Source: an uncultured beta proteobacterium (GTDB lineage Bacteria; Pseudomonadota; Gammaproteobacteria; Burkholderiales; SG8-41). Taken from it: 64,000 nt of DNA. Location: the NCBI GenBank assembly GCA_903893565.1, contig CAITMU010000070.1:30511-94510 (forward strand). The letters run 5' to 3'. Shown here in pieces: positions 1 to 9,051 of this stretch. Numbering within the stretch: position 1 is the first letter of the stretch; each line of letters starts with the position of its first letter. The notes under the pieces were generated by a model. It searched no databases. It saw only the letters and a list, made by a program, of their open reading frames with translations, and was not told the origin of the DNA. The translations under genes and the position numbers were made by a program.

Positions 1-628
1 CCTGGCCTGACAGTAAATCGGTAATCAATGGCCCCGTGCCTTTGTAAGGTATGTGATTCATCTCTACTTGGGTCATACTTTTAAATAGTTCCATCGCCAA
101 GTGACTAGAAGCACCATTGCCGCCAGATGCATAATTTAATTGACCGGGTTTTTGTTTGGCATATGAGATGAGCTGTTTGACCTGATTGACGGGCAATAGG
201 GGTGAACACACCATCATCAAGGGCACAGTTGCCAATAGCGCTATTGGCTGAAAATCCTTTAATGCGTCATAAGTCGTTTTTTTGTACAAATGAGGATTAA
301 TGACATGGGGAATCGAAGTAAAAAGCAGCGTATAGCCATTAGCCGCACTGTGGCCCACAATTTCGGTGGCCAGCAAACCGCCCGCCCCCCCTCGGTTATC
401 CACAACCACTTGCTGACCAAGGCCGAGAGTGAGTTGTTGAGCCGCTAATCGCCCTAAGATATCCGCCGCACCTCCCGGGGGAAATCCCACCACGAGTCGA
501 ATAGGACGCGTGGGATAGGGTTCTGAAAGAGCGATATTGATAGGGCCCAGAAAAGATAACCCAAGCACTAACCCCAAAGTCAGAAAAGACTTTGAGGGAC
601 GAGACCACCATACACGAACCATTTTCAT
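1..628 (-). CDS. Bug/TctC-family solute-binding protein, 3' part outside window
   Basis: Periplasmic receptor of the Bug (TctC) family, which binds carboxylates and other small organic solutes. Reading the reverse strand from the ATG at 628 gives an open frame to the window edge, so the C-terminal part is missing. Seen: a hydrophobic signal sequence (about residues 10-35), then the family start YPTRPIRLVVGFPPGG, VVVDNRGGAGG, the ANGYTLL segment and HIPYKG. A second in-frame ATG lies at 622. It is followed on the same strand by another Bug gene ending 66 bp upstream of it. The ligand cannot be read from sequence. Family assignment is secure. Confidence 0.93.
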   Translation of the reverse strand, partial: MKMVRVWWSRPSKSFLTLGLVLGLSFLGPINIALSEPYPTRPIRLVVGFPPGGAADILGRLAAQQLTLGLGQQVVVDNRGGAGGLLATEIVGHSAANGYTLLFTSIPHVINPHLYKKTTYDALKDFQPIALLATVPLMMVCSPLLPVNQVKQLISYAKQKPGQLNYASGGNGASSHLAMELFKSMTQVEMNHIPYKGTGPLITDLLSGQ

Positions 629-694
629 TTAATTTCACCAAAACACTTCATGACACCCAAAAATACTTGAAAAGACCGATCCCACTTAAAAGCA

Positions 695-1678
695 CTACTG
701 CGCACTGGCGCCAGAATCCTTCACCGCCTTACCCCACTTGATTAGCTCTTGCTTAAGAAACGCAGTAAATTGCTCTGAAGTATCGCCAAGAAACTCTGCT
801 CCCTCTTTACTCATACGATCGCGAATATTAGGGGCCAACAAAGCCTTGGTGGCGGCATCATGGAGCTTATTGACAATCTCAGCCGAGGTTCCTACCGGCA
901 CAGACATACCGAACCAAGACCCTGTATCAAACCCCTTCAATCCTTGTTCATCTAGAGTGGGCGTTTCTCCTGCAGCAGCGACTCGTTTCAAGCTCGTCAC
1001 CCCCAAGGCACGAACGCGTTGACTGTTCACATGAGGAATGGTGGACACCATCGCACCAAAGTAAATTTCAATATGCCCCGCCACCACATCGGTCAAAGCA
1101 GGACTAGCCCCTTTATAAGGCACGTGAATCATTTTAATACCCGCCATGGTTTTAAAAATCTCACCCGCCAGGTGATGAGGGCTACCCACCCCGGTGGAAC
1201 CATGGCGTAGCTCACCTGGATGCGCCTTTGCCAAAGCAATCAATTGCTTCATATTGCGCGCTGGCACTGAAGGGTGTACGACCACAATGCCTGGGACCTT
1301 GGCAAAATTAGTGATATGAATAAAGTCTTTAATAATATCGTGATTGATTTTTGGCAGCAGGGTCGGATTAATCGCATTAGCCACAGTAGGCATAAATAAG
1401 GTATAGCCGTCCGGGGCTGCCTTTGCTGCCGCCTCAGTGGCAATATTGGTGCCGCCCCCTGGACGGTTTTCGACAACGACTTGCTGTCCCCAAGACTCGT
1501 AGAGCTTTTGTCCGACGGCACGCGCCAATATATCCGCCGTACCCGCAGGCGTGTAACCCACTAGATAGCGAATGGGTTTATTCGGATACGTGCTAGGCGA
1601 TTGTGCCCAAGAAGTCTTTAACCCAAAACCTAATAAAACAAGTAAAAAAACAAGACTCCGTTTATTAACGCCTTTCAT
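695..1678 (-). CDS. Bug/TctC-family solute-binding protein
   Basis: Periplasmic tricarboxylate-type receptor. The ATG at 1678 is preferred over longer in-frame starts because AAGGGA sits about 6 bases before it and the protein then begins with a lysine/arginine stretch and a hydrophobic signal core ending near SWAQS. Family motifs in order: YPNKPIRYLVGYTPAG, VVVENRPGGG, APDGYTLF, HGSTGVGSPHHLAGE, MIHVPYKGASPA and the C-terminal KWGKAVKDSGA. Length (about 327 aa) is typical. It lies between another Bug gene and a gamma-glutamyltransferase-like gene on the same strand, with 89 bp to the latter. No TctAB permease is adjacent, so the partner membrane proteins are unknown. Confidence 0.93.
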   Translation of the reverse strand: MKGVNKRSLVFLLVLLGFGLKTSWAQSPSTYPNKPIRYLVGYTPAGTADILARAVGQKLYESWGQQVVVENRPGGGTNIATEAAAKAAPDGYTLFMPTVANAINPTLLPKINHDIIKDFIHITNFAKVPGIVVVHPSVPARNMKQLIALAKAHPGELRHGSTGVGSPHHLAGEIFKTMAGIKMIHVPYKGASPALTDVVAGHIEIYFGAMVSTIPHVNSQRVRALGVTSLKRVAAAGETPTLDEQGLKGFDTGSWFGMSVPVGTSAEIVNKLHDAATKALLAPNIRDRMSKEGAEFLGDTSEQFTAFLKQELIKWGKAVKDSGASAQ

Positions 1679-1767
1679 ATCGATCCCTTGCTTTCCTATT
1701 GTCATCTGTTTATCTCTTAAAAAACATTCAAAAACCATCGTCTTTATCGTCTTAAACCTGCAATGAC

Positions 1768-3492
1768 CTACCAGCCCAGCACATAAGCCGGTCGACGAGG
1801 ATCTGCACCGCCATGAAGCACCCCTCTTTTAGCGTCATTGACAATCGTACACACCGCTCCGGCAAGCCAAGTGTATTCAGGCCAAGCCCTCACATCGTGG
1901 CCTCGAGCGGCTAAGATTTTATTGACCTCGGGGTCGATACGCGACTCTAAGTAAAGGCGATTGGGGTAATACTTGTGCGGCTCAAACGAACCAGGAAAGC
2001 TGTAATTCGAAAAGCGTGGCGCCTCAATAGCATCTTGCGCCGCCATCCCAAAAACATTGATGTTTAAAAATACCTGCAACATCGCCTGAGTCTGGACGTC
2101 GCCACCGGGGGTGCCAAAGGGCATCAATACTTTACCGTTTTTAAAGGCCATCGCTGGGTTAGGGGTCAGACGAGGACGTTTGCCTGGGGCCACACTAGAC
2201 GGATGCGTCGGATCGGCCCAGGATTGAGTGCCACGACCTGAACACAAAATACCCACTCCAGGAACGATGGGGGTTTGATCCGACCCATCGCTAGGCGTAC
2301 AGGACATGGCGTTACCGTGCCGATCAATCACACAAAGATAAGAAGTGTCCCCAGGTCCCGGCGCCTCATCGCCCTGAGGCACGGGCATGGCAATGTTCTT
2401 AAAAGTCTCCAAGCGCTTCGGGTCACCGCCTAAAGGCATCTCTGGATAAGCCTTCTTAGGATCAATGCGACTACGCTGCCAGCTCGCATATTTCTCACTC
2501 ATTAAGCCCTTCATCGGAACTTTAACAAATTCGGGATCACCGAAATGGTTATGGCGATCGGAGAAGGTCAACTTAAGAGCCTCAGTCAATACATGGATAT
2601 AGTCGGCTGAGTTATGCCCCATGGCTCGAAGGTCATAACCTTTCAAAATATTTAGCGTCATCGGCAAGCATGGGCCCTGAGACCAAGGCCCACATGCGTG
2701 TAAATCAATCCCCTCGAAACGCGTGCGTACGGTCGGCTCTACCTTCACCTTAAAATCCGCAAAATCCTCAAACCGCATCAACCCACCCTCGCGCTCAATA
2801 AAGCGGGTCACTTCACGTGCGATATCTCCCTTATAAAAAGCATCTCGCGCGGCCTTAAGCCCGGCGACTCTGCCCTTTTTACGGGCGACCCGACGCTCCT
2901 CATCGACTAGAAACTTTAACGTGTTGCCCAATTCCGTTTGAATAAACACGTCACCCACTTGGGGCACACGGCCTTTGGGTAAATACACCTTCGCACTCGA
3001 AGGCCAACGTTCGTAATCGGCCCGATGGGTTTGAATAAATTGAGAGAGCAACGGGTAGACCGGAAAACCCTCAATCGCAAAACGAATAGCCGCACTGGCA
3101 ACCTGCGCAAAACTCATCGTGCCAAATCTTGCCAGTGCTGTCAGCCACGCATCGGGGGCCGCCGGCACCACGCAGCGCTCAACGCCTGGAGGAATTTTAC
3201 CGCCATGTTTTTTTTGAAAATAATCCGGTGTGATCGCTTTGGGCCAGACCCCCAGGCCATCAATGCAATGCACCTTTTTATCCTTGGCGGTATAGATAAT
3301 CATCGGAGCAACACCACCGAAATTCACTTTATCGGTCTGAAGCACATTAATGGCCAACCCGGCAGCCACCCCGGCATCCACGGCGTTACCCCCGGCCTCT
3401 AGGATTTCAAAGGCAGCATGCGCTGCCAAATAATGACCTGCTGCCGCCACATGACGGGTACCCATGATTGTTAAACGATTGGATGCACTCAT
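1768..3492 (-). CDS. gamma-glutamyltransferase-family protein (Ntn hydrolase)
   Basis: Member of the gamma-glutamyltranspeptidase family, which self-cleaves before a threonine that then attacks gamma-glutamyl amide bonds. Seen: the N-terminal AGGNAVDAGVAAG motif, the family-like MRFEDFADFKVKVEP region, and GPGDTSYLCVIDRHGNAMS, whose Thr aligns with the catalytic Thr. The late PFGTPGGDVQTQAMLQ segment also fits. Length 574 aa matches the uncleaved precursor. No signal peptide is visible, so the protein may be cytoplasmic, unlike classical periplasmic Ggt. It is divergently arranged with a second family member at 3852. The substrate is unknown; the Bug neighbours suggest uptake followed by hydrolysis, which is inference. 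Confidence 0.88.
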   Translation of the reverse strand: MSASNRLTIMGTRHVAAAGHYLAAHAAFEILEAGGNAVDAGVAAGLAINVLQTDKVNFGGVAPMIIYTAKDKKVHCIDGLGVWPKAITPDYFQKKHGGKIPPGVERCVVPAAPDAWLTALARFGTMSFAQVASAAIRFAIEGFPVYPLLSQFIQTHRADYERWPSSAKVYLPKGRVPQVGDVFIQTELGNTLKFLVDEERRVARKKGRVAGLKAARDAFYKGDIAREVTRFIEREGGLMRFEDFADFKVKVEPTVRTRFEGIDLHACGPWSQGPCLPMTLNILKGYDLRAMGHNSADYIHVLTEALKLTFSDRHNHFGDPEFVKVPMKGLMSEKYASWQRSRIDPKKAYPEMPLGGDPKRLETFKNIAMPVPQGDEAPGPGDTSYLCVIDRHGNAMSCTPSDGSDQTPIVPGVGILCSGRGTQSWADPTHPSSVAPGKRPRLTPNPAMAFKNGKVLMPFGTPGGDVQTQAMLQVFLNINVFGMAAQDAIEAPRFSNYSFPGSFEPHKYYPNRLYLESRIDPEVNKILAARGHDVRAWPEYTWLAGAVCTIVNDAKRGVLHGGADPRRPAYVLGW

Positions 3493-3851
3493 TTTATTTT
3501 CTAATTAAAAAAGGAGAAAAGAAAAAAACATGAATTTTAGGGCAAAAGTGACAAACACCCGATCCGCAGGGACCGAAACGGCGACTTGTTTTTATCCTAA
3601 AACCCCCTGAAACGCTTTGCTCAGAAAGCCCCTCTATTGTATCGGGAGTGTTAGGCAAACGCATTATCTGTTTTTTCAGTCTAATCCCCCCCGATAAAGC
3701 TTGGCGCCCCCCCCCCCACTCAACCAATGGCAACACTGAGCCATTTCATTGAACCCAAATGAAGGCATTAAACGCCCGCCATCAGATCGCCTTACAATAC
3801 CATGTAAAATATAATGTCTCATTAACCAAGATCAACCAAGAGCGCTCTGAC
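3493..3851. promoter_or_regulatory. divergent intergenic region with an 11-base C tract
   Basis: The 359 bp between two divergently transcribed gamma-glutamyltransferase-like genes hold no convincing gene. They must contain both promoters. A run of 11 consecutive C lies at 3707-3717, with a shorter C run at about 3686. Tracts of this length are prone to slippage, so promoter spacing could vary; this is inference. Upstream in-frame codons of the right-hand gene (from 3759) could lengthen it, but that extension has no family similarity. Confidence 0.5.
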
Positions 3852-5441
3852 ATGACCCCCTTTGATTGGCAATTTCCCTATCCTTCGCAACGTATGCCGT
3901 TACTGGCTAAAAATTGCGTGTCGACCTCCCAGCCCCTCGCCGCTCAAGCAGGGCTAAAAATGATGCATCAAGGCGGCAATGCGGTAGATGCGATTTTGGC
4001 CACTGCCATCGCTCTGACCGTGCTAGAACCGACCAGTAATGGGATTGGCAGTGATGCTTTTTGCCTCCTCTGGGATGGTCAAAAATTAAAAGGCTTAAAC
4101 GCTTCGGGCCGCTCCCCAGCGCTTTGGAATCCTGAGCGATTCAAGGACCGGCAGACCATGGACAAAAAGGGTTGGGAAACGGTCACCGTTCCGGGTGCGG
4201 TGTCGGCCTGGGTCGAACTCTCATCGAAGTATGGCAAACTGCCTTTTGCCGATTTATTTGAACCGGCCATCCGCTACGCTCGAGGTGGCTTTATGGTAAG
4301 TCCGACCATCTCTAGGCTTTGGGCCAATGGTTGCAAAGAACTCAAGGATCAACCCGGCTTTGCGCAAACCTTCATGCCCTTTGGTAGAGCCGTGGCGGCA
4401 GGCGAGCAATTTGTTTCTGAGGCCCATGCCAAGACCTTGGAATTAATCGCCCACACTAAAGGCGAAGCGTTTTATCGGGGAGAACTCGCACAAAAAATAG
4501 CCGACTATGCAAAAGAACATAAGGCTGCACTGAGTCTTGAGGATATGGCCAACCATACCCTCGATTGGGTCGAACCCATTGGAATGGACTACCGCGGCTA
4601 TACCCTTCATGAGATCCCCCCCAACGGGCAAGGCATTGGCGCTCTGATCGCCCTCGGTATACTCGAAAATTTTGATGTTGCTTCCATGAAACTTGATTCC
4701 GCCGACTACTTTCATCTCCTGATTGAATCGATGAAATTAGCCTTTGCGGATATCAATGAGTATGTGAGCGATATCAGCACCATGAGAATCACCCCAGCGC
4801 AAATGCTTGATAAATCGTATTTGAAAAAGCGTGCTCAATTAATCGATCTAAAAAAAGCGAAATTACCCGACTTTGGCACGCCCTCAACGGGTGGGACCGT
4901 TTATCTGACCGCAGCCGATGAATCCGGCATGATGGTCTCCTACATTCAATCAAATTTTTCCGGATTCGGTTCCGGTGTCGTGGTTCCCGGCACAGGCATT
5001 GCCCTACAAAATCGCGGCACTGGATTTAGTCTGCGCCCAGGTCACGCCAATATCGTGGCTCCCAATAAACGGCCCTTTCACACCATTATTCCAGGTTTTC
5101 TCACCCATGCAGGCCAACCGCTCATGAGTTTTGGCGTCATGGGTGGATCCATGCAGGCACAAGGTCACATGCAAATGGTCACCCGATTGGTTGATCATCA
5201 GCAAAATCCACAAGCCTCTGCCGATGCACCGAGATGGCGTATCGACAGCGGACTCAAAGTCGGAATGGAATACGGTGTGCCCTTGAATGTCATTGATGAA
5301 CTACGAAGCCGTGGACACGATATGCCACAGGCAGATCGTTGGTCCACGGAGTTTGGTCGCGCGCAATTAATCTATAAGATGGAGCACGGCTACTTGGCGG
5401 CCTCTGAAAGACGCACCGATGGGCAAGCGGTAGGCTTCTAA
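3852..5441 (+). CDS. gamma-glutamyltransferase-family protein (second copy)
   Basis: Second gamma-glutamyltranspeptidase-family enzyme, clearly diverged from the copy at 1768-3492. Seen: HQGGNAVDAILATAIALTVL near the N-terminus, IPPNGQGIGALIALGIL in the middle, and GGTVYLTAADESGMMVSY with the presumed catalytic Thr of GGT. PFHTIIPGF and FGVMGGSMQAQGHMQM match the C-terminal small subunit. The ATG at 3852 is chosen because the protein then starts at MTPFDWQFPY, where family homology begins; an earlier start at 3759 would add 31 unrelated residues. No signal peptide is seen. About 529 aa is normal for the family. It is a single-gene unit followed by a 425 bp gap. Confidence 0.87.
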   Translation: MTPFDWQFPYPSQRMPLLAKNCVSTSQPLAAQAGLKMMHQGGNAVDAILATAIALTVLEPTSNGIGSDAFCLLWDGQKLKGLNASGRSPALWNPERFKDRQTMDKKGWETVTVPGAVSAWVELSSKYGKLPFADLFEPAIRYARGGFMVSPTISRLWANGCKELKDQPGFAQTFMPFGRAVAAGEQFVSEAHAKTLELIAHTKGEAFYRGELAQKIADYAKEHKAALSLEDMANHTLDWVEPIGMDYRGYTLHEIPPNGQGIGALIALGILENFDVASMKLDSADYFHLLIESMKLAFADINEYVSDISTMRITPAQMLDKSYLKKRAQLIDLKKAKLPDFGTPSTGGTVYLTAADESGMMVSYIQSNFSGFGSGVVVPGTGIALQNRGTGFSLRPGHANIVAPNKRPFHTIIPGFLTHAGQPLMSFGVMGGSMQAQGHMQMVTRLVDHQQNPQASADAPRWRIDSGLKVGMEYGVPLNVIDELRSRGHDMPQADRWSTEFGRAQLIYKMEHGYLAASERRTDGQAVGF

Positions 5442-5866
5442 TCTAATAAATTTCACTTTTTTTTAAGTGTTACGCCACACTTCAAGGATATTTTGACCTT
5501 GTTGGTTCATGGCATTGGGGTGGGCGCAGATAGAACAAAAATCTTGCGCCCCTTTCAATGTTCGAAAGCCTACTGATATTTTTTATCTCTATCTTTGGCA
5601 TGCGCGAAGCGCGCTCTGGCACATTATTGGCCAAAGGTTAAATGAATCGTAAAATGCATTCACGCTGAATCGATACGATCAACCTAGGTAAAACAATCAT
5701 GTTTTCGACGATAGTGAGCTTTTATTGATTCACTGGGGCCGTGGGCCTGCGATCTACCCGACCAGCATTACCTCTGCTAAACGAAGATCATTTCATATTC
5801 AAAAGAAGACTCCGGCAGACAGACCCCGCAAATAGCGCCCCCTAGCACTCCTGTAGCGCTGAAGGC
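5442..5866. other. intergenic region, possible gene remnant
   Basis: No intact gene is seen in this 425 bp gap between convergent neighbours. On the reverse strand, about 5464-5571 reads as a short open stretch containing KGAQDFCSICAHPNAMN and ending EVWRNT-stop. It has no start codon and could be the tail of a lost gene or chance. AAGTGT and ACACTT at 5465-5482 form a small hairpin after a T run that follows the gamma-glutamyltransferase-like gene. Confidence 0.35.
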
Positions 5867-6847
5867 TTAGTCGACTTTGGCGCCTGAGTCTCTTACCACT
5901 TCGCCCCATCGTTTTATTTCACTCAATTGGTAACTGGCGAGCTCCGCAGGAGTGCTGGGACTGGCAAGAATACCTGACTCGAGTAACTTGTCCTTCACTT
6001 CCTTCATTGCAAGAATTTTGACAATTTCAGCATTCAGTAACGTAATGATTTTGGGGGGGGTACCTGCGGGTAGATAAACGGCATACCAATTACGCACTTC
6101 AAAGCCTGGCACACCGGCTTCGGCGACCGTGGGCAAATCTGGCATGAGGGCAAAGCGTTGCAGACCCGTCATCCCCAATGCGCGTATTTTTTGACTGCGA
6201 ATCGAACCCACGGCGGTTGACATGGTAGCAAACACCAATTGCACTTGACCCGACATTAAATCCAACATGGCAGGCGCCCCCCCCTTATAGGGGATATGCA
6301 CCATTTTGGTTTGCGTCATGGACTTAAATAATTCACCCGCCAGATGGTCAGTAGCCCCTGGACCTGAAGAACCAAAAGACAGCGCGTCAGGGCGAGCCTT
6401 TAAAAGAGTCACCAGTTGCTTCACCGTTTTAACGGGCAAAGAAGGATGAATTACTAATGCATTGAGCGCATCGGCCGCCATCGTTACAGGGGTCAGGTCC
6501 TTCACTGGATCAAAAGGCAGCTTTCGATAAAGGCTCACGTTAATCGCCATTGGACCAATGGTGCCTAATACCACTGTGTAACCATCGGCAGGGGATTTAA
6601 CACCTAATTCAACCCCGATATTGCCACCGGCGCCACCTCGATTATCCACCACCACCTGATGCCCCAATGCCACGCTCAATTTTTGTGCAATCACTCGGGA
6701 GGTAATGTCTGCGCCACCACCGGCTGCAAAGGGACTAATCCAACGAATCGGTTTAGTGGGGAAATTAACTTGCGCCCAAGAGGAAGAAGAAAGCAATGCA
6801 GAAAATAATACACTTCCCCAACACAACAAACCCACAGCGGCGCGCAT
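5867..6847 (-). CDS. Bug/TctC-family solute-binding protein
   Basis: Periplasmic receptor, 326 aa. A good Shine-Dalgarno (AAGGGG) precedes the ATG at 6847. Signal peptide about residues 1-25 ending SSSWAQ, then FPTKPIRWISPFAAGGGADI, VVVDNRGGAGGN, ADGYTVVLG, MVHIPYKGGAPAMLDL and KRWGEVVRDSGA. The coding sequence carries two 8-base homopolymers, at the conserved YKGGAP motif (6277-6284) and the AGTPP motif (6053-6060). Both keep the reading frame. It lies 23 bp downstream of the DUF599 gene and may be co-transcribed with it. Ligand unknown. Confidence 0.93.
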   Translation of the reverse strand: MRAAVGLLCWGSVLFSALLSSSSWAQVNFPTKPIRWISPFAAGGGADITSRVIAQKLSVALGHQVVVDNRGGAGGNIGVELGVKSPADGYTVVLGTIGPMAINVSLYRKLPFDPVKDLTPVTMAADALNALVIHPSLPVKTVKQLVTLLKARPDALSFGSSGPGATDHLAGELFKSMTQTKMVHIPYKGGAPAMLDLMSGQVQLVFATMSTAVGSIRSQKIRALGMTGLQRFALMPDLPTVAEAGVPGFEVRNWYAVYLPAGTPPKIITLLNAEIVKILAMKEVKDKLLESGILASPSTPAELASYQLSEIKRWGEVVRDSGAKVD

Positions 6848-6870
6848 AGTCCCAACCCCTTTAAAAAAAT

Positions 6871-7620
6871 TTAATATCGATCGATTTTTAAGACTGGGGA
6901 ACGATCTTCCTCAATCAGTGCTAAGAGTGTATAGGATTTAAACTCGCGATGATAGAGCACATACAGGATCCAAGTGGTGGTGATCACCAAGAGCCACGGA
7001 TGTAAAAACCAAGTCAATGCCGCTAATGCAAAATAATAGGATCGAAGTCCTAAATTAAAGTTCGAGCCAGCATAAGAAGTAATGCGTGCAATGCGATTAA
7101 TTTGATCGGCAAATTGCTCGGCATTTTCTTGGACCGGTTTAGACGCAGCCGCCACCAAAATAGCGCAAAAATTTAATTGCCGTATCGCCCAAGAAAATTT
7201 AAAAAATGCATATACAAAAATAATCACAAGAAGCAATGTTTTAAGTTCTAAGACGCGAGAAGAGGCCATCACGGTAAAAGGCAACCCCGACACGAGCGAC
7301 TGGGCCTTTTGCTCATAGCTCATCGAGGCGACTAAGGCACCTAAAATCAGCAAGGTCGTAGAGGCAAAAAACTGAGAGCTTCGGGAAATGTTACGAATCA
7401 CGTTCACATCAATCATTCGGTTATCACGCCCGAGCATCTGCACCATCCACTCACGCCGAAAAGTATCCATGCAGTTGTGTAGGCTAGGCACTTTTTTCCC
7501 ATACCAAGCGGCAAATTGGGTGTAAATCAAGCATCCGACAATGAAATACCCTAACGCCCACAAATCAATCGTCGTCAGATTCATTTCTTTGAGCAAGTAT
7601 TGCGTTACGGTTGGACTCAT
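6871..7620 (-). CDS. DUF599 family membrane protein
   Basis: Conserved inner-membrane protein of unknown function. Recognised by the arrangement of REWMVQMLGRDNRMIDVNVI followed by RNISRSSQFFASTTLLILG, which is the DUF599 signature. Hydrophobic stretches suggest about four membrane segments (near residues 18-38, 85-105, 125-145 and 200-230). GGAG seven bases before the ATG at 7620 supports this start over the internal Met at 7584. The FIST gene lies 30 bp upstream on the same strand and a Bug gene follows 23 bp downstream, so the three may form one transcript. The biochemical role is not known. Confidence 0.8.
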   Translation of the reverse strand: MSPTVTQYLLKEMNLTTIDLWALGYFIVGCLIYTQFAAWYGKKVPSLHNCMDTFRREWMVQMLGRDNRMIDVNVIRNISRSSQFFASTTLLILGALVASMSYEQKAQSLVSGLPFTVMASSRVLELKTLLLVIIFVYAFFKFSWAIRQLNFCAILVAAASKPVQENAEQFADQINRIARITSYAGSNFNLGLRSYYFALAALTWFLHPWLLVITTTWILYVLYHREFKSYTLLALIEEDRSPVLKIDRY

Positions 7621-7650
7621 TTTCTGCTCCGTCTTTTTTTATTCAAGATT

Positions 7651-8757
7651 TCAGATAAATAAGGTCAATACACCCGTGTAACCATACAAGCGGTTATGCG
7701 AAATCTCACCATTACAGAAAAACCCCACCAAAGGAATATCCCCAAATACATCATGAATCATTTTCATTTCGCCCTGCCCTTGACCGAAGAGCGTTTCACC
7801 GCGACCCAGACAAGAAAAGTAGACCCCCGCAGAGGGAGGCGCATATAAGCCCTGTTTAATGCTATCTAACATGACAGACATATCATCTTGCGCCGATTTT
7901 CTGTCCCGCCGACAAAACCGCACCTGTTCGCCTTTTTTCACATAGTCGCCAATAGCGATGAGTTTGCTTTCCGTATCAATGCCCACTAAATTACGCACAA
8001 GATAATCATCCGTGTCACTCCCTTTAACGGAAAGACCCGCAAAGATATGCCCCCCCACGCGATTAAGATCGGCTGCCACAGTCTCTCCAATATCTTCTAA
8101 AAAGACATCAAAAGCGGCCCGTCCATCTAGGCTCACCAAGACATTATGTTGACAAGCCGTAATGGTGTGCACGGGGCCAATCGGTCTACAGCCCTGCGTT
8201 AATCGGGTTGCGATGATGACTTCCTCGGAAAAAGCGACCCCCGACACCCCACCTTCAAACACCCGGTCGGCGACCTGCAATGAGGCTGTCGCCGAACTCA
8301 CCAAGCCACCGACTAAAAATCCACTGTCAAAGCGCTTTGCTAAAGCTGGCACTATGCGCTCCATTCTCTCCGTTCGAGGATCGGCATGAATAATGGCAAA
8401 ATTGGGTGATTCTGTTCCACAACTTAAGTCCACCGCTGCAGCAGACTCAACACCCGTGACCGCACTAAAGACGTTAAAACTTTGAGGGGGAAAATCGCCA
8501 ATCAGCGCTACCACCGCCGGCTCCCCGAAATACTCATGACCAATCGCACATACGCCAACCCCCACACTGCCCACCCAATGTTCAACCCCCGTTTCTGCAC
8601 GAAAAAGACTCACAATTGACTCCAAATGCTGCGCAATCGTGTCCGTGACGTAAATAAATCCCAAGGTCGCCTTCGCCCCCTTTAACGGTTCAAGACACGC
8701 CTGGGCTGCCACTTGCCATGTCACACCTCTTGCCTGAGCAGATCGAAAATGAGTCAT
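7651..8757 (-). CDS. FIST domain-containing putative sensor protein
   Basis: 368 aa protein matching FIST N- and C-terminal sensor domains, proposed to bind small ligands such as amino acids. Seen: the N-terminal VTWQVAAQACLEPLKG region, GSVGVGVCAIGHEYFGEPA typical of FIST-N, and the C-terminal SVMLDSIKQGLYAP, YFSCLGRGETLFG and VGFFCNGEISHNRLYGYTG block typical of FIST-C. No output domain (kinase, GGDEF, MCP) is attached, so any signal must pass to another protein. It is divergent from the Bug gene at 9052 and upstream of DUF599 on the same strand. Confidence 0.8.
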   Translation of the reverse strand: MTHFRSAQARGVTWQVAAQACLEPLKGAKATLGFIYVTDTIAQHLESIVSLFRAETGVEHWVGSVGVGVCAIGHEYFGEPAVVALIGDFPPQSFNVFSAVTGVESAAAVDLSCGTESPNFAIIHADPRTERMERIVPALAKRFDSGFLVGGLVSSATASLQVADRVFEGGVSGVAFSEEVIIATRLTQGCRPIGPVHTITACQHNVLVSLDGRAAFDVFLEDIGETVAADLNRVGGHIFAGLSVKGSDTDDYLVRNLVGIDTESKLIAIGDYVKKGEQVRFCRRDRKSAQDDMSVMLDSIKQGLYAPPSAGVYFSCLGRGETLFGQGQGEMKMIHDVFGDIPLVGFFCNGEISHNRLYGYTGVLTLFI

Positions 8758-9051
8758 AAATCACAGTTCCCTTTGATCAAAATCATTGCATTAATCGCTA
8801 TTTTGCCTTGCACAGGGTTTCGCTTCAATGTGCCTTTGAGGGGTATAGGGGCGATTTAAAAAAGACGCGCTGGGTATTAACCATCGGCTTCATCATGTGG
8901 CACCCCAACCCGACATGGGACAATGGCTCAGAAAAAAAGCGCAAACGGCTTTATTTTGCACATTCCACCCACCCCCCTTATACTGGAATCTATGGATTTG
9001 TTTCAAATTCTTTTTTCTTAATCATCATTCATTTTAACGGCTTTGATTACT

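Noticed and set aside
3494..3736. Reverse open frame of 80 codons upstream of the first gamma-glutamyltransferase-like gene
   Set aside because: It runs through the poly-C tract and has no family features.
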